The notes: generated by a model from the sequence alone, not told the origin. Positions 1-8,077 are shown, numbered from the stretch's first letter. The stretch: 64,000 nucleotides of DNA from Curtobacterium herbarum (GCF_016907335.1 NZ_JAFBBT010000001.1:2046001-2110000); one strand, 5' to 3'. A program made the numbers and translations.

Positions 1-1
1 C

Positions 2-430
2 GTGTCCGCCGACGTCTGGAGCGTCACCAGCTGGGGCGAGCTCTACCGTGACGGTGTGGACGCCGAGCAGCACGCGTTCCTCAACCCGAACGAGCAGCCG
101 CGCACCCCGTACGTGACCGAGCGCCTGCTCGACACCGAGGGCCCGGTCGTGGCGGTCAGCGACTTCATGCACGCCGTGCAGGAGCAGATCCGCCCGTTCG
201 TCCCGACCGACTACGCCACGCTCGGCGCCGACGGCTTCGGCTTCTCGGACACCCGTCCGGCCGCACGCCGCTTCTTCCACATCGACGGCCCCTCGGTCGT
301 CGTGCGGACGCTGCAGCAGCTGGTCCGCCAGGGCAAGCTCGACGCCTCGGTCCTGCAGCAGGCGATCGACAAGTACCGCCTGCACGACGTGACCGCCGGA
401 ACGACCGGCAGCGCGGGCGGCGAGAGCTGA
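2..430 (+). CDS. aceE: Pyruvate dehydrogenase E1 component, C-terminal part (5' truncated by window edge)
   Basis: This is the last 142 residues of the thiamine-diphosphate-dependent, homodimeric E1 of the pyruvate dehydrogenase complex, which decarboxylates pyruvate and passes the acetyl group to the E2 lipoyl domain in the cytoplasm. The frame is open to the window edge. The stretch from VSDFMHAVQEQIRPFVP to DGFGFSDTRPAARRFFHID (about residues 52-95) is characteristic of the AceE C-terminal domain, which helps build the dimer. The gene ends 7 bases before the next start, so it is closely linked to the PucR-type regulator. Family recognition is by eye from these motifs. The apparent GTG at base 2 is internal, not the true start. 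Confidence 0.93.
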   Translation: MSADVWSVTSWGELYRDGVDAEQHAFLNPNEQPRTPYVTERLLDTEGPVVAVSDFMHAVQEQIRPFVPTDYATLGADGFGFSDTRPAARRFFHIDGPSVVVRTLQQLVRQGKLDASVLQQAIDKYRLHDVTAGTTGSAGGES

Positions 431-437
431 ACCGCTG

Positions 438-1664
438 GTGATGACACCCCGCACCGACGCTGCCGGAGCGCAGGAGGACGACCGGGCACGGGCGCTCTCC
501 TGGCTCCGGCAGGTGTCGGGCGAACTCTCGACCGCGACCATCAAGCGGCTGGAGGACACACTCCCCTGGTACAGCGAGATGCCGCCGGGCCGACGCTCGG
601 CGGTCGGCATGGTGGCCCAGGCCGGCATCACGTCGTTCATCTCCTGGCTCGAGGGCAGTGCGTCGACCCCGTGGATCGCCGCGGCCGACGTGTTCGGCTC
701 GGCGCCACGGGAGCTCCTGCGCTCGGTGAGCCTGCAGCAGACCCTGCAGCTCATCCGCGTCGTGGTGACCGTCGTCGAGGAACGCGCCGCCGACGACGAG
801 ATGCTGCAGGAGGCGATCCTCAAGTACTCGCGCGACATCGCGTTCGCCGCGGCCGACGTCTACGCCCGTGCGGCCGAGGCCCGTGGGCTCTGGGACGCCC
901 GGCTCGAGGCCCTCGTGGTCGACTCGATCCTGTCGGGCGAGTACGACGACGAACTGCCGTCCCGCATCGCCGCCCTCGGCTGGCACGGGCACGGTGAGGT
1001 CGCGGTGCTCGTCGGGACCGCCCCGAAGCAGCTCGAGGTGGACCAGGTCCGTCGGACGGCGCGGCACCAGGACGCGGACGTGCTCATCGGCGTGCAGGGC
1101 TCCCGCCTCGTCGTCGTCATCGGGCGGTCCACCCCGCGGGACGACGTGCCCGAGGGCGAAGAGCCGGTCTCCTTCATGTCGATCGCGCAGGAGCTGGAAC
1201 CGCTGTTCGGCGAGGGCCACCTGGTGCTCGGCAACGAGGTCCCCGGTGTGGTCGACGCCTCGACCAGCGCCAAGGCCGCACTCGCCGGCTTCGCGGTCGC
1301 CCGGGCCTGGCGCGGGGCACCCCGACCGGCCCTCGCGGACGACCTGCTGCCCGAGCGGGCACTGGCCGGCGACCCGCTTGCCCGGTCGGCACTCGTGCAA
1401 CGGATCTACATCCCGCTGAAGGACCAGTCGACCGAGCTGCTGCAGACGCTCTGGTGCTACCTGGACACCGGGCGCTCGCTCGAGGCCACGGCACGCGAGC
1501 TCTTCGTGCACCCGAACACCGTGCGCTACCGGCTCCGCCGCGTCGCCGACGTCATCGGCTGGGACGCCACACACGCCCGGGACGCCCTGATCGTGCAGTC
1601 GGCGCTCATCCTCGGCGCGATGTCCGAGTCGGCGTCCACCCGCCGTCGTCCGACCCGCCGCTAG
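438..1664 (+). CDS. fasR: PucR-family transcriptional regulator, probable FasR orthologue controlling fatty-acid synthesis genes
   Basis: A 408-residue cytoplasmic regulator. A GGDEF-like middle region is followed by the C-terminal helix-turn-helix of the PucR/CdaR type (about residues 340-395), with the typical ATARELFVHPNTVRYRLRRV signature. In Streptomyces coelicolor a PucR-like protein called FasR, encoded immediately upstream of fabD, activates the fab operon; this gene has the same position and architecture, so that role is inferred here. The start is either GTG at 438 or ATG at 441; the two are adjacent codons. It follows aceE by 7 bases and precedes fabD by 79 bases containing an inverted repeat. 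Effector and exact binding site cannot be read from sequence. Confidence 0.88.
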   Translation: MMTPRTDAAGAQEDDRARALSWLRQVSGELSTATIKRLEDTLPWYSEMPPGRRSAVGMVAQAGITSFISWLEGSASTPWIAAADVFGSAPRELLRSVSLQQTLQLIRVVVTVVEERAADDEMLQEAILKYSRDIAFAAADVYARAAEARGLWDARLEALVVDSILSGEYDDELPSRIAALGWHGHGEVAVLVGTAPKQLEVDQVRRTARHQDADVLIGVQGSRLVVVIGRSTPRDDVPEGEEPVSFMSIAQELEPLFGEGHLVLGNEVPGVVDASTSAKAALAGFAVARAWRGAPRPALADDLLPERALAGDPLARSALVQRIYIPLKDQSTELLQTLWCYLDTGRSLEATARELFVHPNTVRYRLRRVADVIGWDATHARDALIVQSALILGAMSESASTRRRPTRR

Positions 1665-1690
1665 GGGTTCCTACAACGCATCCGTCGAAT

Positions 1691-1711
1691 CCGTGTGGGG
1701 AGTCCACACGG
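1691..1711. promoter_or_regulatory. Perfect inverted repeat between fasR and fabD (candidate operator or terminator)
   Basis: CCGTGTGG and CCACACGG form a perfect 8-bp inverted repeat with a 5-bp spacer, centred 43 bases before the fabD start. It could be the site of the PucR-type regulator encoded just upstream, or a short terminator for that gene. No U-rich tail follows, which favours an operator slightly. The function is inferred. Confidence 0.4.
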
Positions 1712-1743
1712 GTCCTGCGGGGACGGGCAGACAGGATTGACCG

Positions 1744-2688
1744 GTGATCGTCGTCGTCGCGCCCGGACAGGGCTCCCAGACCCCCGGCTTCCTCGCCCCC
1801 TGGCTCGAGGACTCCGCCGTCCGTGACCGAGTCGGGCAGTGGTCCGAGGCGATCGGCGTCGACCTGGCCGAGCACGGCACGAACTCCGACGCGGACACCA
1901 TCAAGGACACCGCCCTGGCGCAGCCGCTCATCGTGGCCGCCGGACTCGTGACCGCGGACGCCCTGCTCGCCGACGGTCGCCGCGACCTCGTCGGCGGGGT
2001 CGCCGGTCACTCGGTGGGCGAGTTCACCGCCGCCGCCGTCGCGGGGGTCCTCACGCCGACCGACGCCGTGTCACTGGTCGCCGAGCGTGGCCGTGCGATG
2101 GCCGCCGCCGCCGCACTCGAGCCGACCTCGATGGCCGCCGTCCTCGGCGGCGACGCCGACGCACTGGCCGCCGCCCTCGAGTCGCTCGGCCTGACCGCCG
2201 CGAACCACAACGGCGGCGGACAGACCGTCGTCGCCGGACCGGCCGAGGCGATCGCGCGTCTCGCCGCCGAGCCGCCCGCGAAGGCACGGGTCATCCCGCT
2301 CGCGGTCGCCGGCGCCTTCCACACCCGCTTCATGGCCCCCGCGGTCGACCGGGTCGCCCCGGTCGCTGCTGCCGCCACCGTGCAGGACCCGACCCTGCCG
2401 CTCTGGACCAACGCCGACGGCTCGCGCGTCACGGACGGCCGTCACTTCGTCGACCTCATGGTCCGGCAGATCGCCAACCCCGTGCACTGGGACGCCGTGA
2501 TGGCCTCGTTCCAGCAGGCCGGGGTCACCGGGATCATCGAGCTCGCTCCGGCCGGCGCGCTCGTCGGCCTGGCGAAGCGCGGGCTCCGCGGCACACCGAC
2601 CGTCGCGATCAAGACGCCCGAGGACCTGCCCGCCGCGGTCGAGCTGCTCCAGAGCGCCGCCGCCGACACCACCGAGGGCACCCGATGA
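1744..2688 (+). CDS. fabD: Malonyl-CoA:ACP transacylase
   Basis: A 314-residue cytoplasmic enzyme that moves the malonyl group from CoA to acyl carrier protein, supplying the extender for fatty-acid elongation. The N-terminal APGQGSQ motif (residues 6-12), the nucleophile Ser90 in GHSVGEF and the catalytic His193 in AGAFHTRF are all present, and length matches the family. The start is GTG at 1744. It is the first gene of the fabD-fabH-acpP-fabF operon; its TGA overlaps the fabH ATG (ATGA), so translation of the two is probably coupled. Confidence 0.97.
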   Translation: MIVVVAPGQGSQTPGFLAPWLEDSAVRDRVGQWSEAIGVDLAEHGTNSDADTIKDTALAQPLIVAAGLVTADALLADGRRDLVGGVAGHSVGEFTAAAVAGVLTPTDAVSLVAERGRAMAAAAALEPTSMAAVLGGDADALAAALESLGLTAANHNGGGQTVVAGPAEAIARLAAEPPAKARVIPLAVAGAFHTRFMAPAVDRVAPVAAAATVQDPTLPLWTNADGSRVTDGRHFVDLMVRQIANPVHWDAVMASFQQAGVTGIIELAPAGALVGLAKRGLRGTPTVAIKTPEDLPAAVELLQSAAADTTEGTR

Positions 2689-3803
2689 CCGACACGAGCA
2701 GCACCGCCGACACGAGCGGCACCGCCGACGCCAGCAGCACCAGCGCGACCAGCGGCACGACCGACACCGACGGGACCGACGCGACCACGGGCCTCCCGTC
2801 CGTCGCCCGACCGGTCCTGTCGCAGCGACGCGGCCACGAGTTCACCCGGATCCTCGCGTTCGGCGCCGCGCGCGGCGAGAACGCCGTCCCGAACGAGGAC
2901 CTGATCGGACCGATCGACTCCTCCGACGAGTGGATCCGTCAGCGCACCGGCATCGTCACCCGCATGCGCGCCGGACGCGACGTCGAGGCGGTGGACCTGG
3001 CCGAGACGGCTGCGCGCGAAGCGATCGCGAAGGCCGGCCTGACGCCCGACCAGATCGGTGTCGTCCTGGTCGCCACCGTCACGCACTCGGTCGCCACGCC
3101 GTCGCTGGCCTCGCTGCTCGCCGAGCGGATCGGCGCCACGCCGGCTGCCGCGTACGACATCAGCGCCGCGTGCGCCGGGTACGCGTACGGCATCGCCCAG
3201 GCCGACTCGTTCATCAAGTCGGGCATCGCCGACCACGTGCTGGTCATCGGCGCGGAGAAGCTCAGCGACGTCGTCGACCCGACCGACCGCTCGATCTCGT
3301 TCCTGCTCGGGGACGGGGCGGGCGCGGCGGTCGTCGGTCCGAGCGAGACCGCCGGCATCGGCCCGAGCATCTGGGGCTCCGACGGCTCGAAGTGGGACGC
3401 GATCGGCATGACCGCGACCTACAACGAGTGGGAGGCCGGCGCACCCCGCCCGACCATGCGCCAGGCCGGTCAGACGGTCTTCCGCTGGGCCGTCTGGGAG
3501 ATGGTGAAGGTCGCCCGCCAGGCGCTCGAGGCGGCCGGCGTCCGCGCCGACCAGCTCGCCGCGTTCGTGCCGCACCAGGCGAACATCCGGATCATCGACG
3601 AGTTCGCGAAGCAGCTCGGCATCCCGGACACGGTGGCCATCGCCCGCGACATCACCACCACTGGCAACACCTCCGCCGCGAGCATCCCGCTCGCCACGCA
3701 CCGCCTGCTCGCCGAGCACCCGGAACTGTCGGGCGGACTCGCCCTGCAGATCGGGTTCGGCGCCGGACTCGTGTTCGGCGCGCAGGTGGTCGTCCTCCCC
3801 TAG
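2685..3803 (+). CDS. fabH: Beta-ketoacyl-ACP synthase III with repetitive N-terminal extension
   Basis: This enzyme condenses an acyl-CoA primer with malonyl-ACP to start fatty-acid synthesis; in Gram-positives with branched lipids it prefers branched primers. Catalytic Cys163 (DISAACAG), His297 (VPHQAN) and Asn328 (TTGNTSAAS) are in place. At 372 residues it is about 40 longer than usual. The excess is a Thr/Ser/Asp-rich leader made of five 18-bp repeats (2691-2780) before the conserved domain begins near residue 49. I chose the start at 2685 because it makes an ATGA overlap with fabD. A later start that skips the repeat is possible, but no good internal ATG or GTG with an SD is visible there. 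Confidence 0.95.
   Translation: MTDTSSTADTSGTADASSTSATSGTTDTDGTDATTGLPSVARPVLSQRRGHEFTRILAFGAARGENAVPNEDLIGPIDSSDEWIRQRTGIVTRMRAGRDVEAVDLAETAAREAIAKAGLTPDQIGVVLVATVTHSVATPSLASLLAERIGATPAAAYDISAACAGYAYGIAQADSFIKSGIADHVLVIGAEKLSDVVDPTDRSISFLLGDGAGAAVVGPSETAGIGPSIWGSDGSKWDAIGMTATYNEWEAGAPRPTMRQAGQTVFRWAVWEMVKVARQALEAAGVRADQLAAFVPHQANIRIIDEFAKQLGIPDTVAIARDITTTGNTSAASIPLATHRLLAEHPELSGGLALQIGFGAGLVFGAQVVVLP
2691..2780 (+). repeat. 18-bp tandem repeat in the fabH N-terminus (5 units)
   Basis: Five in-frame 18-bp units encode DTSSTA, DTSGTA, DASSTS, ATSGTT and DTDGTD. The first two differ at a single base; later units are more diverged. The array lies directly after the fabH start codon and before the conserved enzyme domain, so copy-number change would alter only a disordered leader. 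Confidence 0.8.
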
Positions 3804-3840
3804 TCCCACGCGCCTCCGGGCGCGGGCGCGGCCCGTGCCC

Positions 3841-3880
3841 TAGGCTGTCCCACGGTCAAACGACACCCCCCTCAAGGAGA
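3841..3880 (+). promoter_or_regulatory. Putative acpP promoter (-10 TAGGCT) and ribosome binding site
   Basis: TAGGCT at 3841-3846 fits the actinobacterial TANNNT -10 box, and AAGGAGA at 3874-3880 is a strong Shine-Dalgarno site 6 bases before the acpP ATG. No convincing -35 is visible. An internal promoter would explain extra ACP expression relative to the fab enzymes; this is inference. Confidence 0.4.
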
Positions 3881-3886
3881 ACACTC

Positions 3887-4135
3887 ATGGCCCTGTCCAA
3901 CGAAGAAGTCCTCGCCGGCCTGGCCGAGCTGATCAACGACGAGACCGGTATCGCTACCGACACCGTCGCCGCAGACAAGTCGTTCACCGACGACCTCGAC
4001 ATCGACTCCATCTCGATGATGACCATCGTCGTGAACGCCGAAGAGAAGTTCGACGTCAAGATCCCCGACGAAGAGGTCAAGAACCTCAAGACCGTCGGCG
4101 ACGCCGTCGACTTCATCGTCAAGGCCCAGGCCTGA
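3887..4135 (+). CDS. acpP: Acyl carrier protein
   Basis: An 82-residue acidic four-helix protein that carries growing acyl chains on a phosphopantetheine arm during fatty-acid synthesis. The attachment serine is Ser41 in the motif DIDSISMM (most homologues have DSL). The length is normal for the family. It sits between fabH (83 bases upstream) and fabF (88 bases downstream), the classic actinobacterial order. It has its own strong SD, and a hairpin follows the stop codon, which together could raise its level above that of the neighbouring enzymes. Confidence 0.98.
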   Translation: MALSNEEVLAGLAELINDETGIATDTVAADKSFTDDLDIDSISMMTIVVNAEEKFDVKIPDEEVKNLKTVGDAVDFIVKAQA

Positions 4136-4149
4136 AACGAGCTTCCTGA

Positions 4150-4190
4150 GCGCCGCGGGCTGCTGACCCTCCAGTCATGGCCCGCGGCGC
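4150..4190 (+). terminator. GC-rich hairpin between acpP and fabF
   Basis: GCGCCGCGGGC at 4150-4160 pairs perfectly with GCCCGCGGCGC at 4180-4190 around a 19-base loop, followed by a U-containing stretch (UCGUCUUGUCC). It looks like a partial terminator or a 3' stabilising structure inside the fab operon. Confidence 0.5.
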
Positions 4191-4223
4191 TCGTCTTGTC
4201 CCTCGCAGAAAGAACCGTCGTTC

Positions 4224-5468
4224 ATGACCAAGAGAACCGTCGTCGTCACCGGGATCGGTGCGATCAGTCCCCTCGCTGCGACCGCCAAGGAATCCTGGGC
4301 GGCCCTGCTCGCCGGTGAGTCCGGCATCAGCCGCATCGAAGACCCGCGCTACGCCGAGCTGGAGCTCCCCGTCGAGTTCGCCGGTCAGGCGCGTCGCTTC
4401 GTCACCGACCAGCTCACCCGTCCCGAGTCGAAGCGGCTCGACCCGTCCTCGCAGCTGTCGCTCATCGCGGCGCGCGAAGCCTGGGCCGACGCCGGCATCG
4501 ACGCCGAGTCCGTCGTCCCCGAGCGTCTCATCGTCGACTGGGCGACCGGCATCGGCGGCGTGAACACGCTCCTCGACGCCTGGGACACCCTCCGCGAGAA
4601 GGGCCCGCGTCGCGTCATGCCGATGACGGTCCCGATGCTCATGGCGAACGGCCCCGCCGCAGCCATCGAGATGGAGTTCGGCGCCCGTGGTGGCGCCCGT
4701 ACCTACCTCTCCGCCTGCGCCTCCTCCACGGAGTCCCTGGCCGAGGCCTACCGTCACGTCGCCTTCGGTGACGCGGACATCGTCATCGCCGGTGGCGCCG
4801 AGGCGGCGCTGCACCCGCTGCCGCTCGCCTCGTTCGCGGCGATGCAGGCGCTGTCCCGTCGGAACGACTCCCCCGAGACCGCGTCCCGCCCGTACGACGT
4901 CACCCGTGACGGCTTCGTGCTCGCCGACGGCGCCGCCGCGCTGATCCTCGAGACGAAGGAACACGCCGAGGCCCGCGGTGCGCACATCTACGCCGAGGTC
5001 GCCGGCTCCGGCATCACCTCGGACGCGTTCCACATCACCGCGCCGGACCCCGAGGGCTCCGCGGCCGCCCGTGCCGTCCTCATGGCGCTCGAGCACGCCG
5101 ACGCCAGCCGCGAGGACGTCGCACACGTCAACGCACACGCGACGTCGACCCCCGTCGGTGACGTCGCCGAGTACCACGCCATGCGTCGCGTCTTCGGCGA
5201 CCACCTCGACTCCGTCGTCGTGTCCGCCACGAAGGCCTCCACCGGGCACCTGCTCGGTGGTGCCGGCGCGATCGAGGCGGTCTTCACCGTCCTCGCACTC
5301 GAGAACCGCGTCGCACCGCCGACGATCAACCTGACCGAGCAGGACCCGGAGATCGTGATGGACGTCGCGACCGCGCCGCGCGACCTGCCGCAGGGCGACC
5401 TGCTCGCGGTGAGCAACTCGTTCGGGTTCGGTGGGCACAACGCCGTGGTGGCGTTCCGTTCCGTCTGA
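4224..5468 (+). CDS. fabF: Beta-ketoacyl-ACP synthase II
   Basis: A 414-residue condensing enzyme that elongates acyl-ACP by two carbons with malonyl-ACP. It has the thiolase fold with nucleophile Cys165 (SACASST), His305 in VNAHATST, Lys337 and His342 in the KASTGHLLGGAG segment, and the C-terminal SFGFGGHNA loop. The start at 4224 is preceded by a GCAGAAAGAA purine run as a modest SD. It is the last gene of the fab operon and is followed by a strong hairpin and a long gene-free repeat region. Normal length; the family call is secure. Confidence 0.97.
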   Translation: MTKRTVVVTGIGAISPLAATAKESWAALLAGESGISRIEDPRYAELELPVEFAGQARRFVTDQLTRPESKRLDPSSQLSLIAAREAWADAGIDAESVVPERLIVDWATGIGGVNTLLDAWDTLREKGPRRVMPMTVPMLMANGPAAAIEMEFGARGGARTYLSACASSTESLAEAYRHVAFGDADIVIAGGAEAALHPLPLASFAAMQALSRRNDSPETASRPYDVTRDGFVLADGAAALILETKEHAEARGAHIYAEVAGSGITSDAFHITAPDPEGSAAARAVLMALEHADASREDVAHVNAHATSTPVGDVAEYHAMRRVFGDHLDSVVVSATKASTGHLLGGAGAIEAVFTVLALENRVAPPTINLTEQDPEIVMDVATAPRDLPQGDLLAVSNSFGFGGHNAVVAFRSV

Positions 5469-5483
5469 TCCACCTGTCGGTCT

Positions 5484-5516
5484 GGAGGCCCGTCCCGCGT
5501 CGCGGGGCGGGCCTCC
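5484..5516 (+). terminator. Terminator hairpin after fabF
   Basis: A 15-bp stem (5484-5498 with 5502-5516, one G-U pair) with a 3-base loop begins 15 bases after the fabF stop. Its left arm carries the GGAGGCCCG word that recurs through the window. It likely ends the fab transcript. Confidence 0.65.
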
Positions 5517-5579
5517 TGTCCGTCCGGGGGTGGCGAGCCTCTCCCGAGCGGGCGGGCCGGCGGGCTGGCTGGTATCCCC

Positions 5580-5675
5580 CGAGCGGTCACAACACCCCGC
5601 TCACCTCCGCCGACTGGTCACGAACCGTCGCTCCGGAGGCCCGCAACCGACAGAACGTGACCACTCGGCGACACG
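5580..5675. repeat. 96-bp intergenic repeat, copy 1
   Basis: It starts with CGAGCGGTCAC and ends near the partly complementary GTGACCACTCGG, so each copy can fold on itself. The core includes CGACTGGTCACGAACCGTCG and the GGAGGCCCG word. Confidence 0.75.
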
Positions 5676-5785
5676 AGCCGGGCGCGCCCACCCGACGGCA
5701 CACGCCGACAACCCCGCCCGCCCAGGACGGCACGTCAGTCGGGGTCGCCCGCCGGGGCCGGCACGTCAGCCGAGGTACCCCCCCC

Positions 5786-5882
5786 CGAGCGGTCACGCCG
5801 CCCCGCTCACCTCTCGCCGACTGGTCACGAACCGTCGCTCTGGAGGCCCGCAACCGACAGAACCTGACCGCTCGGCCACACG
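5786..5882. repeat. 96-bp intergenic repeat, copy 2
   Basis: Second copy, 206 bases after the first, with a few substitutions and a one-base insertion. Its right end reads CTGACCGCTCGG, which is closer to the complement of the left end than in copy 1. Confidence 0.75.
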
Positions 5883-5973
5883 GGGCCGGGCGAGCCCACC
5901 CGCCGGTCGGGAGGCCCGTACCGCGTCGCGAGGCGAGCCTCCCATCCGTCCGGGGGGGGTGGCGAGCATCCCC

Positions 5974-6069
5974 CGAGCGGTCACGACGCCCCGCTCACCT
6001 CCGCCGACCGGTGACGAACCGTCGCTCTGGAGGCCCGCAACCGACAGAACGTGACCACTCGGCGACACG
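5974..6069. repeat. 96-bp intergenic repeat, copy 3
   Basis: Third copy, 188 bases after the second. It is the same length as copy 1 and nearly identical to it apart from a few substitutions, for example GGTGACGAACC for GGTCACGAACC. Confidence 0.75.
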
Positions 6070-6209
6070 GGGCCGGCGCGCCCAGCCCGCCTACCCCGGC
6101 CTACGCCCTACCCCCGGCACCGGCCCCCCGGCCCACCCCCGGCACCCGGCGGGACGCCGAACGCCGCCCCGGAGGACGGCGTTCGGCGTGACGGGAGGAA
6201 CGTGCGGAC

Positions 6210-6710
6210 TCAGCCGACGCGGTGCAGCCAGACGACGGGGTTGCCCTCGGCGGCGTGCCGGAACGGCTCGAGTTCGTCGTCCCACGCCTGCCCGAGGGCG
6301 AGCCGGAGCTCCCGGTGCAGTTCGAGGGCGTTGCTGCCGGCGATCTCCATCGCGTAGCGGATCCGGTCCTCGGGGACGACCATGTTGCCGCTGACGTCGG
6401 TCTGCGCGTAGAACACACCGAGGTCGGGCGTGTGCATCCACCGGCCGCCGTCGGCCTCGGTGGTGGCGTCCTCGGTGACCTCGAAGCGCAGGTGCTCCCA
6501 CCCGCGCAGCGCAGAGGCGATCGCCGCGCCGGACCCGACCGGTCCGGACCAGGTGAACTCGGTACGGCGCGAACCGTCGAGTGCGGGCTGATCCAGCCAC
6601 GAGAAGTTCACGGCACGGTTCATCGCGCGACCTGCCGCCCATTCGACGTGTGGGCAGAGCGCGCGTGGTGAGGAGTGCACGTAGAGCACTCCTGACGTTG
6701 TCCCAGTCAC
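6210..6710 (-). CDS. DUF3145 family protein
   Basis: A 166-residue actinobacterial conserved protein of unknown function. It carries the family hallmarks YVHSSPRALCPHVEWAAGR near the N-terminus, SALRGWEHLRFEVTE in the middle and QTDVSGNMVVPEDRIRYAME toward the end. I chose the GTG at 6710 because GGAGG lies 4 bases upstream (6715-6719) and homology starts at once (TSGVLYVHSSP); an upstream in-frame start would add 22 unconserved residues. It stands alone, divergent from a possible small ORF. No catalytic residues or membrane segments are visible. Confidence 0.9.
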   Translation of the reverse strand: MTGTTSGVLYVHSSPRALCPHVEWAAGRAMNRAVNFSWLDQPALDGSRRTEFTWSGPVGSGAAIASALRGWEHLRFEVTEDATTEADGGRWMHTPDLGVFYAQTDVSGNMVVPEDRIRYAMEIAGSNALELHRELRLALGQAWDDELEPFRHAAEGNPVVWLHRVG

Positions 6711-6814
6711 GATTCCTCCGATCGTCAGGTGCGACTTCCCCATCGACCTGTACAGCGGAGGACCCGTTCGGGCCATCGGTATGCGATTGTGATGTCCCGG
6801 AGGACACGCTCATC

Positions 6815-6967
6815 ATGCCAGGTGCCGACTGGGAACGGCAACCATCCGGACCATGTCGGTGGAGAACTCCCGTGCACGACGGGCCAGGCAGCGCAGACGA
6901 CGAGCCCGACGAAGGCCTGGAGAGCTACGAGAGCACCGAGACCTACGAGAGCTCCTGGCGCGGGTAG
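6815..6967 (+). CDS. Possible small acidic ORF (50 residues)
   Basis: An ATG at 6815 with a CGGAGGA purine run 11 bases upstream opens a 50-codon frame on the strand opposite to both neighbours. The C-terminal part is acidic and repetitive (ESYESTETYESS), unlike the arginine-rich shadow frames common here. It overlaps the 3' end of the minus-strand permease gene by 25 bases. I recognise no family, and it may be chance; codon-position GC and conservation would decide. Confidence 0.25.
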   Translation: MPGADWERQPSGPCRWRTPVHDGPGSADDEPDEGLESYESTETYESSWRG

Positions 6968-8076
6968 ATCACCTTCTGCACGATGATGATCACCGACGCC
7001 GCTGCCGGCACCGCCACGAGCGCACCGAGCACGCCGCCGATCGTGGCACCGGCGACCGCCGCGATGACGACGAGCGCCCCCGGCACCTGCACGGCGCGGG
7101 ACATGATGCGCGGCGAGATGATGTACGCCTCGACCTGCATGTAGACGAGGTAGTAGATCGCCGCCGCCAGCGCCGTCGCGGGTGACGCGAACAGGCAGAG
7201 CAGCGAGATGAGGACCGCCGCACCGAGGGTCCCGACGAGCGGGATGAGCGAGCCGAGGAACGCGAAGGACGCCAGGAGCACCGGCAGCGGCGCCCCGATG
7301 ACGAGGAGCCAGATGATGCTGAGCACGCCGTTGATGCCGGCCTGGGTGATCTGCCCGACGACGTAGCGGCCGACCGAGGAGGTCACCTGCTCACTGACCT
7401 CGACGAAGTTGTCGCGACGCGAGGCCGGCACGAAGCGGTAGACCATCGTCTTGAGCCCGCGCATCGAGGCGAGGAAGTACAGCATCAGGATGATGACGAT
7501 GAGGGCCCCGGTCAACCCGGACAGGATGCCGCTGCCGACCGCCAGGATCCCGCCGCCGAGGCTGAGCAGGTTGCCCGGGTTCTCGACGAACTGCTGCGCC
7601 GAGTCGAGCGCGTGGTCGACGTCGAACGAGCCCTCGAACTGCCGGGCCAGGTCCTGCACCCACCCCTGCTTCGAGATGTCCCCGACGATCTCCGGGAAGT
7701 TCTGCACCAGGTTCGTCGCCTGGTTCACCAGGATCGGCACGATCGCGAAGACGACCCCGACGAAGGCACCGAGCACGACGACGACCACGATGAGGATCGC
7801 CGCCCACCGAGGGATGTACCGCTCGAGCAGGTTCACGAGGGGGTCGAGGCCCAGGGCGATGAACAGCGCGACGCCGATGTAGACGAGCACCGTGCCGAGC
7901 TCGTTGACGAGGGACCCGGCGAGGAGCGCGACGAGGACGCCGATCGCCCCCATGAAGCCGATGCGGAAGGCGTTGACGCGCACGCCGGTACCGGCCCGGC
8001 TCACCTCGAACATCACGTTCGGGGTGGGCGCGTGACTCGTGTCTTCGGGAGGGCGCTTCTTGGACGGCAGGTGCAC
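6943..8076 (-). CDS. AI-2E family transporter (UPF0118 permease)
   Basis: A membrane protein of up to 377 residues with about eight predicted hydrophobic segments in the usual AI-2E layout: two N-terminal pairs, a soluble stretch near residues 125-180, and a C-terminal cluster with the GSLIPLVGTLGA and PRIMSRAVQVPG motifs. The family was named for autoinducer-2 export in Escherichia coli, but other members act as sodium/proton antiporters, so substrate is open. The start is uncertain: GTG at 8076 lies only 2 bases after the tRNA 3' end and has no SD; ATG at 8013 is an alternative. It is probably co-transcribed with the tRNA and the glycosyltransferase upstream. Confidence 0.88.
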   Translation of the reverse strand: MHLPSKKRPPEDTSHAPTPNVMFEVSRAGTGVRVNAFRIGFMGAIGVLVALLAGSLVNELGTVLVYIGVALFIALGLDPLVNLLERYIPRWAAILIVVVVVLGAFVGVVFAIVPILVNQATNLVQNFPEIVGDISKQGWVQDLARQFEGSFDVDHALDSAQQFVENPGNLLSLGGGILAVGSGILSGLTGALIVIILMLYFLASMRGLKTMVYRFVPASRRDNFVEVSEQVTSSVGRYVVGQITQAGINGVLSIIWLLVIGAPLPVLLASFAFLGSLIPLVGTLGAAVLISLLCLFASPATALAAAIYYLVYMQVEAYIISPRIMSRAVQVPGALVVIAAVAGATIGGVLGALVAVPAAASVIIIVQKVIYPRQELS

Positions 8077-8077
8077 G

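Larger units (their letters stand above)
5517..6209. other. Gene-free block rich in repeats between fabF and the DUF3145 gene
   Basis: About 690 bases without a credible gene on either strand; the open frames here have shadow-type composition. The block holds three copies of a 96-bp repeat, and upstream of copies 1 and 3 a second shared segment (near 5478-5560 and 5905-5980) with GGAGGCCCG hairpin arms. A tandem GGCACGTCAG word occurs at about 5729 and 5760. Near 6156-6192, GAACGCCGCCCCGGAGGACGGCGTTC forms a hairpin downstream of the DUF3145 gene on the minus strand. Confidence 0.6.

Noticed and set aside
5580..6069. CRISPR-like array
   Set aside because: Only three repeats, each 96 bases long with several differences; spacers of about 110 and 90 bases; no cas genes.
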